Notes: a model not told the origin generated them from the sequence alone. A stretch of DNA of 64,000 bases from Diplolepis rosae (GCA_030998225.1 JAPYXD010000680.1:10416001-10480000); one strand, 5' to 3'. Counted from the first letter of the stretch, positions 1 to 10,971 are shown. A program made the numbers and translations.

Positions 1-928
1 AAATATATAATATACTCAAGCAAACCACTCTCATAGTTTTAGTTTTTAGTTTTTTCTTACTTATTTCGATCAGTGGCTTAATTTTAACTATGAATCTCTT
101 GCTTCTAACTGTTCTTTATTTGATATGACCAAAAACAACTGATTCTATAGCTGGAACTTAGCCACTAATGGAATTTAGTAAAACAATGACTGATAAAAAT
201 TATGAGAAAAGAGTTAAAATAGTTGCAGCATAACTTATCCCATAGATTTTACAGATGTTACAACTATAAATATACTAATTTGTTGTAAATATAATAGGTT
301 GGTCAGTACATATTACAGGAATGTCTGTTGCATATTTTCTATTTTATAAATCAGTAAACAGAATTTCCTGTAATATTTACTAAAAAACAGGGTATGTTTA
401 CAAAAAATTTGTTAACTGTATTCCAATATCTGTAATCAGAATAAGAAGGCTGTCACTATTTTTAGCACTTGTAGTTTATAGATCAGTTTTGTTTCTTCGT
501 ATACGCTTATACGTATGTATTGTGTTTACCAGAATACTGTGTCAAGAGTGAAGAAATGAACTGCTACGAAGGTTTCCAAACATGACGAAAAGTTTATCTA
601 ATGCTAATAGTTTTTCGCATGATCAGTAAAAACAATATTTCCAAAAAAAACCTTCGGTTACTATTGAATTATTGTAAATATTAATATTATTTTACAAAAT
701 TTACTATCTTTTGTGTAATTGATGTTATCGTTATTTAAACAAACGGAAGCATAAGTGTCCTTTCCGGTGTTGTAATGATGTTTAATTACTATTTTTCGAC
801 GTTTCGACTCAGAACTTGGTCCTTATCAAGACGCAGGAGTTTTCCTCTTTATAATAAAAGATAATTAAAAATTAGAAATCCATCATTTGATGTAATAGAT
901 GAATGAGATTTAAATCATATATTATTTT
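1..928. other. AT-rich intergenic DNA, no gene seen
   Basis: No open frame of note and no recognised element ends. Positions 801-830 carry, on the minus strand, a GAAAC box preceded by a GATAAGGACC stem-like stretch. This resembles the degenerate hammerhead-like motif seen more clearly at 48960-49098. Confidence 0.5.
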
Positions 929-1474
929 AAAATGGGTTGTCTTAAAAATTGTCCTATTTTTATTGTTTATTTATAAACTATATCCATCCAAATTGAAGTT
1001 GTTGAGCATTTATTAAAATCTCAAGAAATCATTTCTGCCTGTCATTGTTAAGTATTTATAAAGGTTTCTAATAAAAGCATTCTTTCATTTCCTTGTGTAA
1101 AAATTTTTTAGGTTAGAAGATAAAATTCCGACTTGCAAGTGTTCAAAATTTTCATAATTTAAAAGGAGTTTTCTTCTTCAGTGTCCGTTACATTTTTGTA
1201 TTTTTGTGTATTTTGTCAATACAATAGACAGATACAAAAATGTAACGGACACTGAAGAAGAAAACTCCTTTTGAATTATTAAAATGCTGAACATTTGCAT
1301 GTCGGAATTTTATCTTTTAACCTAAAAAAATTTTACACAACGACATGAAAGAATGTTTTTATTAGAAACTCTTATAAATAATTAACAATGAGAGACAGAA
1401 ATGATTTCTTATTTTTATTTCTTATAGTTTATAAATAAACATTGAAAATAGGACAAATCTCAACACAACTCATT
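929..1474. repeat. Foldback (inverted repeat) element
   Basis: Two arms of about 250-270 bp (roughly 929-1203 and 1225-1474) are reverse complements around a short loop at 1204-1224. The inner 45 bases on each side, which include GTGTCCGTTACATTTTTG, match almost perfectly; the outer parts carry small indels. There is no coding potential. It has the structure of a non-autonomous foldback or MITE. A clear target-site duplication was not found. Confidence 0.8.
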
Positions 1475-1701
1475 TTTTTCACCCTTTTTGGTTGGCCTGT
1501 CCCCGTGTCCCCGCTTTTACGAAAAAACATGTATAAAATGTCCCCTTCCTGAGCGAACAATAGAATTTACCTTTTTTCATCAAATATTTTCAGTGACTTG
1601 GAGTCACTGAAATTTTTTTTTTTCTGAATTCATTTTTTATCCTTTTCCGTTCGTGAGCATACACAAAAAAATTATTTTTTGTTGTGTATGTATTTTATTA
1701 T

Positions 1702-3035
1702 TACATTCTCATCATGGATGAGAAGGTATTGGTTTTATGTGAAAAATGACTTTCGAAATTTTCATCAAATCTTTACGTTTTGAGACCCCCTGAGTCAGAA
1801 AAAATGGTTTTTACGAAAGTGTCTGTCTGTCTGTCTGTAAGTCGTGTGCGGCATAACTCTCGATAGAATTATCAGATTGAATTGAGCTTTGGTAGACTTT
1901 ATCGGAGTCGAAAAAGTAAGGACAAGTTCGTTAACCAGCCACATCCAATCAAAATTGAGGGGTTGAGCACTACTTTTGTGTTTTTGAAAATAATTTTTTG
2001 AAAAAATCAAAAATTTCAATACTGGTTTTAGATAGTGCTCATATATCTCTAAAAATTATCCTGATAACACTTTTTGATTAAATCAAAATTAGAAATGTTA
2101 CATCATATTCAAATTCGAAAAAAGTCAATATCAAAATTCCATTTTCCAGTTAAATTATACGAGATACGAAAAAACGTTATGATACAATATTATTGAATAA
2201 ATAAAGACCTACAAATTTGAATTGTAACATTTTTTCATAAGATGCATATTTTTATTTTTAATTAAAAAAAAAACTATTGAAAATCCAAAATTCAATTTTT
2301 TAACAATAATATGTAAAATAAGAAAAAAACGTAAGAATACAAAGTTGTTAGTTTCAAAAATATCTACAAGTTTCGTCTCACACAGTTTCTGATAAAAGAT
2401 ATATTTTTCGTTTCAATTCCAAAAAATATGATTAAAATTTAAAAATTCCATTTTTAGACAAAATATGTGAGATACAAAAAAAACTTTGAGATGAAAAATT
2501 GTTTGGTTAAATAAGGTCTACACATTCTTATCGAGAAATTTCTCGACAGGATGTATATTTTAATTTTTTGATTTTTAATATTGAAAAAATTCGATTTGTT
2601 TCACCAAAATATGTGAGATACGAAATAAGCGTTGTTCTGCAAAATCGTTTCCTTAAATAAAGTCTACGATTGTTTTTCCTTTTTGAGATATTTGGAATGA
2701 AATAAATTTATCAATAATCATGTAATTTATTAAAAAGTTACAAAAATGCATACAGAAAATCGAGCGCGAAGCGCGAGTGTCATGATGAGAATGTGTTCCT
2801 TAAGGCCGATAGAGCCTTAAGTAAATTGAATTTCCTGTTTCACTTAAATTCAAAAAGAAATAGAGTGACTTTGAGAAAATGACTAATTTACATCATCTTT
2901 AATATCATTAAATTGGTTTGAGCGCGACGATCGAGTATTACGGAGCGCGAAGCGCGACGATCGAATCGCGCGCCCTAGGCGCGCTCAAACTTGCGAGCGA
3001 AGCGAGCTGCGCGCGAAGCGCACAATGATTTTTAC
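1702..3035 (+). mobile_element. Dispersed element family A, copy 1
   Basis: This segment recurs in reverse at 6090-7580 and partially at 28690-28900 and 54950-55463. It begins near ACATTCTCATCATG, and the reverse complement of that string reappears at 2781-2794, so a core of about 1.1 kb has short inverted ends. It contains a TCTG microsatellite (1821-1838) and a GC-rich tail (2930-3030) built of GCGCGAAGCGCG-like palindromes. A short reading frame after the inner end (from 2792) keeps an FLKADR..S.LNFLFH peptide that is also present in copy 2. The superfamily was not recognised. Confidence 0.7.
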
Positions 3036-6000
3036 TCACAAGTTCAAATGTTTATCTTTTAGACAGTAACTTACATTTCTGAAACAAGATCTAAAAATTA
3101 TAACAAAGGGCCTTATGAATTGTAAAACATAAAGTCACTAGATATGGTAAGAGGTACAGTTGTTGCAATTTGGATTTTCTATGACAATAGTTGCTAATCG
3201 GTCAGTTTAGATTGAAATTTCTTTTTACTCATAAAACGCTAATCAGGAAAAAGTGGTAGGGGCCAAATAAAATTTCATTTCGAGAAATATTTCAGATGAT
3301 CTTTTTTATATGATCCAAAAAATTGAGTGCTATTTCAATGAAATTTTTTCTTCAATCATAAATAGTTGCTAATTTTAAACTAAATAAATAAGATATTTTA
3401 TAAAAATGTGCAAAAAAATATAAAAACTCGAAAATTTATTACGTTTATCCATATTACTGATATAACTGACACAAAATTATTATAGTTACGATACATATAT
3501 TACAAGTAAAATTTCTAATCCCTAAGGGGACATATTCAGATAATTATTTATGCGAATCGAGAGAAACAAAACGTTTTATTTCCTGGGTTCAAATAAATTC
3601 TTCTCTATTTTGAAAATAGTAAAAAAAAAGAATGCTAGAGAAAAGTTACGTTAGAAAAGAATTTTTTATTAGAGCCTGATAGGGACCTTGTTAGTTTTTG
3701 CTAGTCTAAATCGTCATGTCCGGGCCCCGTCAGAGTCGAACCTAAAGTAGGAAAAGGTAGGTAAATTTCTACACGGGATCCTAGATTGTAATCTATCTAA
3801 TTATTTTTACTAAGCATTACAATTACTGCTTATTTGCTTATTAGGACGAAAATTCTGTCAAATTAACTAATGAAAATCGATTTGAAGACGTTACACTTAT
3901 ATGGAATGAAATTTGCAGAAAGTTCGAGAAAGAACTTTTTTACGACAATGTCATCAAAGAAATCACGATAATTTTCATGATTGTCAAGCAATACTATATA
4001 TTTACTGATACTTAAGTATGCCGCAATCAAATTTGCTCAAGTTATTACTAATACATAGAAATCATATAGAATTTATGTTCGATTTGTATACGTAGAATAG
4101 AAAATGATATATTAGACCCGTTTCGACAATATTAAACGAAATTAAAATAATAAATTCTTACAATTTTATTTGACGCATGACGTTTTCAAGTCCATATATA
4201 AAAAAGTACACAAGATTATTTTCCTCATTCTTTGTAGTTTCAGTTAAGTGCCATAAATTTTCTGCTAAGTAAATTTTGATAAACCTTTCATTGCCAGAAA
4301 ACGATTCTATTTGTCTAAAAATCTTGAGTAATCAAACATGTAGATTACTAAACTGTGCTTCAATAAAATGCTTTTTAAGGAAAAAAAAGTAATGGATATT
4401 ACCGTCCTAATGGAAAATTTCGAAATTGGTTGTTTCTGAACAGTACTTATTCAATATTTGTAAACGAATAAATAATCGCGATTATTTTACATGAGTCTTT
4501 CTTCATCGTTTAAAATTATTTGAAACTGCCAAGATATTTCAAATGGTTTTATCTGATAATTTATAAAGTCTGTCTTTTTTGCTCAGAAAAAGGTGTGAAC
4601 TCAAGCAAATAGGAGTAAATGATACACGATGATATAAAAAACAAATTTCGGTTTTAAATGCCGCCGTATCTTATTTCCCCGTATTTGATTGTGTTCACAC
4701 CTCTTTATGAGCGAAAGAAATAGCCTAGAAATAGACTATTTTGTAAATCACCCTCCCTAATTATAAACGATCTAAATAATTAACTGTTTCAAATTCACAT
4801 TTTTCAAATAATCACTAAAATTGAGAAATTGTACTGAAATATCTATAGAATCTACGGAATAATTAATGCTGTTACTATTTTAACACATCTATAGCTAAAA
4901 GATTCTTGTTCGTAAAGTTCTGTAAGAAATGTAAATTTGAATCATAAATAATTCAAATTGATGTCATCATTCATGATTTAACAATTCTTGGGTAATCAAG
5001 GCTATTCAGTTAGTAAATTTAAAAGATATTCAAATATTATTGCAACCCCAAAAAAGTTTCCTTCATTAATTTTGCAATACAAATAAATCATGTATTTATT
5101 CCAAACGCCAAAATCTATCTTGAATATTTAAATCAAAAATAAAAACTTCCAAAAAAAACAAGGAATATTTTATCAAATTAATGCTTGGCTCCAAAATAAA
5201 ATTTTCATTTTCAAGACGGCATTATAGGAACAAAGTATTAGACTTATAATAAAAGGTCTTATGAATTTTGAAATTTTGAAATTTTTTAAAAATTCAAATA
5301 TTCAAAAATCTAGCTAAGTATTGTTTTAGGAAGCTATTTAAAATGTATAGTTTTCAAAAGATTAATATTTACCAAGTAAAAGGATGGAAGATAGTCTTCC
5401 CCACATCTTAATAATAACTTCTCTGCTTTTCAGTACGAAATTCTTCACAAATCAACTAATGAATTTTAATTCGAAGACGTTGAATTTATATGACATGAAA
5501 AGAAGTTCTATAAACACTGATACGCATGATTGTCATGTTACAGATATATATGTATTTCAAGAACTTTTTTAAGGTAACATTGTGCCAGAAATTTTTATAA
5601 TCTTCAAACAATATTTATCTATTACACAAGCAAGGCGCAATAAAAATGGCAAAAATCTATCTTCTTGTTTTTTATATGGATGACAAATTGTACACAAGAT
5701 AAGTTTTTGTATTTTTCGTTTTTTTTTGGTTGAGCACCAAGAATGGTTTTTTTAGCAAATTATGATAGAGCAGAAAATTTACAAAATCACAAAAAAGCAA
5801 TTGGATTTTCTTGAAACTTTTGTGAAATCACTCAGATCTATCAAGAAATTACGTTTCAACTAAATGCTTCTCTAGTTGAAAAAAGTGTTGGAAATTAATT
5901 GATTAATTATTGATTAATCGATCATTAAGTTTAATGAATAAAGGGTTGTAACTCACTTTGTGAGACTAGCTTGTCACATGAGATATGTGAGGGGCGCAAT

Positions 6001-6089
6001 AGAAATTTAGGGTTCAAAACAAACTAAATAGCGCAATCCATCATGAATTTCGACATATGTTTCTTGAAAATATTCAGCATCAAATTTCA
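3036..6089. repeat. Intervening DNA with a diverged direct duplication
   Basis: No gene is recognised. The stretch at about 3844-4330 is repeated in the same orientation at about 5428-5850, both sharing CAACTAATGAA and GAAGACGTT and then parallel downstream motifs. A piece of the second copy (5456-5545, containing GACATGAAAAGAAGTTCTAT) recurs inverted at about 6992-7075. The segment lies between the two opposed family A copies, so the whole 1.7-7.6 kb region looks like layered duplications. Confidence 0.55.
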
Positions 6090-7580
6090 AATCAAATAAA
6101 ATTTAGCGCTTCGCGCTCCATCTTATGTTCTTCGCATACATTTAAGTTTATTTCTTGTAATTCGATACTGAAGCTCGAATCAGTTCTATAATATTGTAGT
6201 TGTGAATTATATTTTCTCAAAGTTTCAAAATTTGTTTTCGATTTGAAATGAAAAAGGAAATTCAAATTACTAAAAACTCTATCAGCCTTAAGAAACACAT
6301 TCTCATCATGACACTCGTGCTTTGCGCTCGATTTTCTGTATACATTTCTGTAACTTTTTAATAAATTACATGATTAAAATAATTTATTTTCTTCCAAATA
6401 TCTTACTCTATAATCCTGAATCAGTGAAATAGTCACTGATTATATCAGTGAAAATATATCAACTGAGGAATCAGTGAACGCGTCACGTTAACATAACTTT
6501 TGAATTCGCAAATTCAAAACTTTCATCTATTCTTTACTGATTTATCGTCCCTTAAAAATAATAATAATTACGTAATTTCGTTTTAGTGTTGTTTAGCCTA
6601 AAATAAACGATTTCATAAATCGTTAAAATATATTGCTGGTTTTATTACTCCCACCTGAAGATTTCAGTGATTCAATAAGTGAGTTCTATCTATTTTACTG
6701 ATTCATCAGTCGAATTTCACTGATTCTCAGTGAAAGACTTATAACTGCGGCCATCAGTGAATAGTCATTGCGAAACAGTGGCCGTTCACTGATTCAGGTT
6801 TAGAGAGTAATAAGGAATAACAGTCGTAGACTTTATTTAAGTAAACGATACTACAATTTAACGCTTACTTCGTATCTTACATATTTTGTTTAAAAAAATG
6901 AAATGTTTTAATTTTGATCGTATTCTTTCAAATCGAAACGGAAAATATACCTACATTTTATCAGAAACTATTATTGACAATAATATTTGTAACATGATGA
7001 CAATCATGCGTATCAGTGTTTATAGAACTTCTTTTCATGTCACATAAATCCAATGTTTTCGAATTAGAATTCATTACATACATTATATATATGCGTTTTA
7101 TCAGAAACTATTATTGAAAAAAAATTTCAGACCTTGTTAAAGCGAACAATTTTCCATTTTTACGTTTATTTTGTATTTCACATATTATGGTCAAAAACTT
7201 GAATTTTCGATTTTAAATATAATTTTTTCAAATTGAAAAGAAAAATATAAATTTTGATAGAAAATGTAGCAGTTCCAATTTGTAGATCTTTTTTTAGTAA
7301 ACAATTTGGTATGATAATGTTTTTTCCTAATTTTTTTTCAATCGAAAAATGTTATGAGGATAACTAGTAGAGATTCATGAGCACTATCAGAAACCAATAT
7401 TTCCATTTTCTGATTTAAAAAAAAATAAAAAATTACAAAAACACAAAAAATGTTTTTATTTTTAAAATTTCAGCCGGATGTGGCTGGTTAAGATACTTGT
7501 TTTCACTTTTTTGACTCCGATAAAGAATGCCAAAGCTGAATTCAATCCGATAATTCTATCGTGAATACCTTCTCATATGA
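6090..7580 (-). mobile_element. Dispersed element family A, copy 2, inverted and interrupted
   Basis: Reverse-complement counterpart of 1702-3035. The ACATTCTCATCATG end is at 6297-6310, the GCGCTTCGCGCTCC end at 6105-6119, and the distal part matches 1861-1945 at 7480-7565. It is split by a TA-flanked MITE at 6406-6807; the uninterrupted equivalent is visible around 2670-2690. It also carries a block shared with 5456-5545. The microsatellite segment present in copy 1 (about 1740-1860) is missing here. Confidence 0.7.
6406..6807. mobile_element. TA-flanked MITE of the ATCAGTGA family, copy 1
   Basis: Terminal inverted repeats run CTCTATAATCCTGAATCAG at the left and the complement of CTGATTCAGGTTTAGAGAG at the right, flanked by TA on both sides. 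It is 402 bp, with many internal ATCAGTGA/TCACTGAT boxes. A second copy lies at 53577-54041. TA duplication and no coding capacity suggest a Tc1/mariner-mobilised MITE. Insertion into family A copy 2 shows it arrived later. Confidence 0.85.
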
Positions 7581-8889
7581 TTAACTGGCACTTCCTAATG
7601 TTTAGAGTAAATCTCAAATTCTCAAGGAGTTCACGCGTGAGCGCAAAATAAAATTGATAGTAAAATTCTTATGAGAATTACCCACAATGAAAATATCATC
7701 ACGATTAATTAGTAATAAGGCATATTTTAATGATAAAAAACGAGCGAGAGGCTTCAACTTTGTGGAAACAAATAATTGAAATAATTATTTTCAATTAGTT
7801 TTAAAATGATTTTTTGAATTTGGAAAGTGAATTTCCACATAAAAAATTTGGAACTAATGTATATTTTTCTTTGATCCAAAGAAATTTTTGTACCCTCTCC
7901 ATTATTTTTCCGATATTTATATAGACTTAATTAATTAGATGACTTCTTCTATAGTGCATTATTAGACAGCTTATAATGTTCTAAAACAATTAAAAATATA
8001 TAATAAATTATCTCTAATTAAATAAAAAAAATTATGTTTGTCATGAAAAATAATAATTCATTTTTACTAGCAATGTTTGTTCGTGAATTACGAAAATTGT
8101 TTTTCATCTGTTTATCAGTAATTATTTGCAATCGAACCTTAAACCATTTACATAACTTTATGTAATTTATAGCAAAACTAATCTTGATCATAAATTTGAT
8201 TTATCGAACAAGAAATGATCCATTAAAAAATCTTTTCTTCAGAATTTTTAATTTTTTTAGATATATAAAACAAAATTTTGAGGAGTTGTATCACTTCTAA
8301 TTTTTTTTTTTTATTAGGACCTATACAAAAAATAGATACATGAACAAGTTATATATAAGTCAAATACCTGTACAATATTAATGCCATGGATTAATCAAAC
8401 ATGACCAAAGTCCTGTAAAAGTCCATATGAGAACACTTTTTTATTTTACATCTTCCTGAAATTTTGGAAAATACAACAGAAGACGATAAAGAACGTCTGT
8501 CAACTTCTTTGAGTGGAAATTCTGCAAAATTTTTTACAGTTAACTCTTATTATCGATAACTTCCTATATCATGTTACTATGTATAATATTTTACTGCTGT
8601 GGCGTTTTTGCTCGATATTTAGTTACAGAAAAGGATCATGTATCCTAGATTTCTACTATGAATTTGGATATAGGTCTCTTTTTTTGATCCATAAACCTTT
8701 TAGAGAAATGTTTAAAAATTAAATGGATTTACATAATTCCAGAAAGCTTTGGATTTTCACCAAGACTTTTTCAATTCTTGAACATTGCTCATAACGGAAA
8801 CTTTCCTACACGTCGATTCCCCTAAAAGAATTGCGATGCCATAGGTGTTTATTAAAAGAAAATAGGTTATTTACAAACGTTACAAATAT
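7581..8889. other. AT-rich intergenic DNA, no gene seen
   Basis: Only short spurious frames are present. The end of the interval (8890-8895, minus strand) holds an AATAAA-type signal suited to the gene at 9057-9860. Confidence 0.5.
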
Positions 8890-8895
8890 TTTATT
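8890..8895 (-). terminator. Candidate poly(A) signal for the histidine/proline-repeat gene
   Basis: AATAAA on the minus strand, about 160 bases past the stop codon at 9057-9059. A second AATAAA lies at 8848-8853. Confidence 0.4.
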
Positions 8896-9056
8896 AATCT
8901 ACGATCAATAAGCATACAAAATGTAAATCATTTCTAGTATCATACAGTTTCTAATGATAATTTTATGTACTAAGAGCAAAAACAAGTCAACATCGAAAAC
9001 GTTAAATCGAGAGAAAAAATGAATAACAAATGAAAACTGATCGAATTTTTGAAAAT

Positions 9057-9860
9057 CTACCCTGTGAAAATGTTTTTGACAAACACTCCTATGGTCTCTC
9101 CAACTGCCTTAGCCTTGTTGAGCTTGTAATAAAATCCATGATTAGGTTTAGAATCAGGCGGAGGTTGAGCTGGAGGTGCTGCATTAGCTGGAGGAGGTTC
9201 ATAAGCTGAAGCTGGAAGAAGCACGTAGCCCGGAGGGATCATTGGGGCTGAAGGAGGCATGGGAACCTTAGAAGACGAAGAACCCTGAGGAGGCATGTAG
9301 CTCGGACCAGGCATGTACCCCTCATAGGGCATGTAACTCTGCGGAACCATATAACCGTCAGGAGGTGCATAGCCTTGAGGAGGAACTCCTGCGCCTTGAC
9401 TTGGCTGAGACTTCTTTTGTGATGCTGATATAGATTTTTTTATGGCAGACACTACTTGATGCTTCAGATGGTCATGGTTCTGTAGCTTTTTCTGAACATG
9501 ATACTCTTGTGAGTGATGCTCCTGTGGATGTTTTGGAGAGTGATTCTCCTGTGGATGCTTCGGAGAGTGATTCTCCTCTGGATGCTTCGGGGAGTGATTC
9601 TCGTGTGGATGCTTCGGAGAGTGATTCTCGTGTGGATGCTTCGGAGAGTGATTCTCCTGTGGATGCTTCGGAGAGTGATTCTCCTCTGGATGCTTCGGGG
9701 AGTGATTCTCCTGTGGATGCTTTGGAGAGTGATTCTCCTGTGGATGCTTCGGAGAGTGATTCTCCTGTGGATGCTTCGGAGAGTGATCCTCCTGCGGGTG
9801 CTTTTCTGTATGATGCCCTTCTGGTTTATGGGTTGGATGTTGTGGTTCCTTATGGTGGGG
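9057..9860 (-). CDS. Histidine/proline-rich nonapeptide-repeat protein (3' exon)
   Basis: One open frame of 267 codons runs from a possible splice acceptor (TTTCTAG, AG at 9861-9862) to a TAG at 9057-9059. Residues 1-25 are His/Pro-rich. Residues 26-115 are ten tandem nonapeptides, consensus HSPKHPQEN, varying Q/E/H at position 7 and N/H at position 9. Residues 116-136 are polar. Residues 137-267 are Pro/Gly/Tyr-rich with repeated GYMP/SYMP motifs and end in a short basic tail, VKNIFTG. No enzyme domain or membrane segment is visible. The N-terminal exon, presumably with the start and any signal peptide, was not found. Alternatively the in-frame TAG at 9861-9863 is a nonsense mutation, since an in-frame ATG lies upstream near 9973. 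The opposite strand is also open across the repeat, but only the minus frame continues through 134 codons of non-repetitive sequence. The function is unknown; composition suits a secreted structural, silk, venom or effector-type protein, which is inference only. Confidence 0.6.
   Translation of the reverse strand, partial: PHHKEPQHPTHKPEGHHTEKHPQEDHSPKHPQENHSPKHPQENHSPKHPQENHSPKHPEENHSPKHPQENHSPKHPHENHSPKHPHENHSPKHPEENHSPKHPQENHSPKHPQEHHSQEYHVQKKLQNHDHLKHQVVSAIKKSISASQKKSQPSQGAGVPPQGYAPPDGYMVPQSYMPYEGYMPGPSYMPPQGSSSSKVPMPPSAPMIPPGYVLLPASAYEPPPANAAPPAQPPPDSKPNHGFYYKLNKAKAVGETIGVFVKNIFTG
9516..9785 (-). repeat. 27-bp coding minisatellite, ten units
   Basis: Ten exact-length 27-bp units on the plus strand follow the pattern GAGTGATTCTCCTGTGGATG plus seven bases, with one to three substitutions each and no frame-breaking indel. 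Units with CTCCTCTGG and GGGGAG changes occur twice in the same order, suggesting duplication of multi-unit blocks. Each unit encodes one nonapeptide of the minus-strand protein. Confidence 0.95.
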
Positions 9861-10343
9861 CTAGAAATTTGAATTTATGAACGATACTATATAAACTTTT
9901 TTCATGAATAAATATTGGGCCATTAAGCATGAAGTTGGAAGTTGCTTATGTATGAATTTTGACATGGACATTGATTGAGTACGGGAAATTCCCAAGAGAT
10001 GGCACTTTTTAATGAAAAAATGAGATTTCTAATTTTATAAACAATTATGCGAGGAACTGTTCATTCTTGAAATAAGCAATTTTAACGTTTGGAATCTTTT
10101 ACATGTGGTGCAAAGTAGCTATAATAAAGTAAAACAACCTAAGAGAATAACGTAAAAGCGCTTTTAATCTAAAGAGCTTAACGATTCGAGAGATTTCAAA
10201 TAAGCACGAACTCGTGAAAGCAACGAAGAATGAGCGAGAGTAAGTATCAATAAGAAGCGAGTCCCTGTGAATCCCTAACGCCGCAGAGAATAAGGCCCAA
10301 AATCTTACGCATCTCACACGATTTTGTTCGTGCAACGATAGAA

Positions 10344-10411
10344 GTATAGCTGTTTGACCTATACCGGTGTATCGTGTCTCGACCCATGCTGTATAGGCGA
10401 GACAACTATAC
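10344..10411. promoter_or_regulatory. Two 21-bp palindromes GTATAG-N9-CTATAC
   Basis: Sites at 10344-10364 and 10391-10411 have identical geometry: six-base arms GTATAG/CTATAC separated by nine bases. Spacers are CTGTTTGAC and GCGAGACAA, and the second is close to the reverse complement of the first pattern. They lie 173-240 bp upstream of the start codon at 10584. Another half site CTATAC is at 10428-10433. The binding factor is unknown. Confidence 0.45.
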
Positions 10412-10583
10412 TGGTTTGCCGAGCGACCTATACATTGCTTGGCATACACGCGACTCTAACCTCGAAATGAGAAAGAAGTGTCATTTGTTCGAGGCATTTT
10501 TTTGAAGTGTTTGTCGATTTGTTTGAAAGATCATTTTCGCGTATCGCGTATTGTTTTATCACACGCGAAAATTCACAACAGCG

Positions 10584-10765
10584 ATGGACGAGTGGGTGAA
10601 GAAAAAATTGACTAATTGGGGATTAAGAAAATATATCGAAGCTTCCGAAGGTAAGTACTAACATTGATACAATAATTTGACCATCATTTTTTCATTTCTT
10701 ATTACTTATAATTAAAGTTCTGGATTACAGAACATGCGACAACTCTATCGCGTGCATTGTTATAA
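10584..10765 (+). pseudogene. SAM-like N-terminal exon with early-stopping second exon
   Basis: An ATG at 10584 opens 22 codons starting MDEWVKKKLTNW and reading into GLRKYIEA. This spacing of W, L and KYIE resembles the first helix and following part of sterile-alpha-motif (SAM) domains. The exon ends at 10650 before a canonical GTAAGT donor (phase 1). An acceptor TGGATTACAG ends at 10730, giving an 80-bp intron, a typical insect size. The joined frame continues in the same style (EEHATTLSRALL) but hits TAA at 10763-10765, so the product would be 33 residues. Either the gene is broken, or the real second exon is further away, or this is a micro-ORF. The SAM assignment is tentative because the peptide is short. 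Confidence 0.4.
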
Positions 10766-10860
10766 TAGGCATAATATTTTTGTTAGGATCGCTATACATC
10801 GTATTGACATATCAACGAACTCGTATCCTTCGCGGAACAATATGACGTTTAGAAATACCA

Positions 10861-10971
10861 ATATAGTTGCCTCACCTATACTAGTATAGTTCTGAGGAAC
10901 ATACTGTAGCATTGGTCTGATTGCAATATTTTCTGGTTCTGAGGACCAAAATATAGTTCTATCAGCCATAC
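10861..10971. promoter_or_regulatory. Two further 21-bp TATAG palindromes
   Basis: ATATAG-TTGCCTCAC-CTATAC at 10861-10881 and ATATAG-TTCTATCAG-CCATAC at 10951-10971 share the 6-9-6 geometry of the sites at 10344 and 10391. The spacer TTGCCTCAC is nearly the reverse complement of the spacer at 10391-10411. Confidence 0.4.

Noticed and set aside
9509..9880. Plus-strand acidic repeat frames (DSPVDASES and a WMLRRVILL version)
   Set aside because: They exist only because a 27-bp unit keeps every frame in register; outside the array they end quickly, whereas the minus frame continues through non-repetitive sequence.
10099..10449. 116-codon minus-strand frame ending SLRLFYFIIATLHHM
   Set aside because: No splice logic joins it to the repeat exon, its start overlaps the palindrome cluster, and the content is not protein-like. 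Considered as the missing first exon and dropped.
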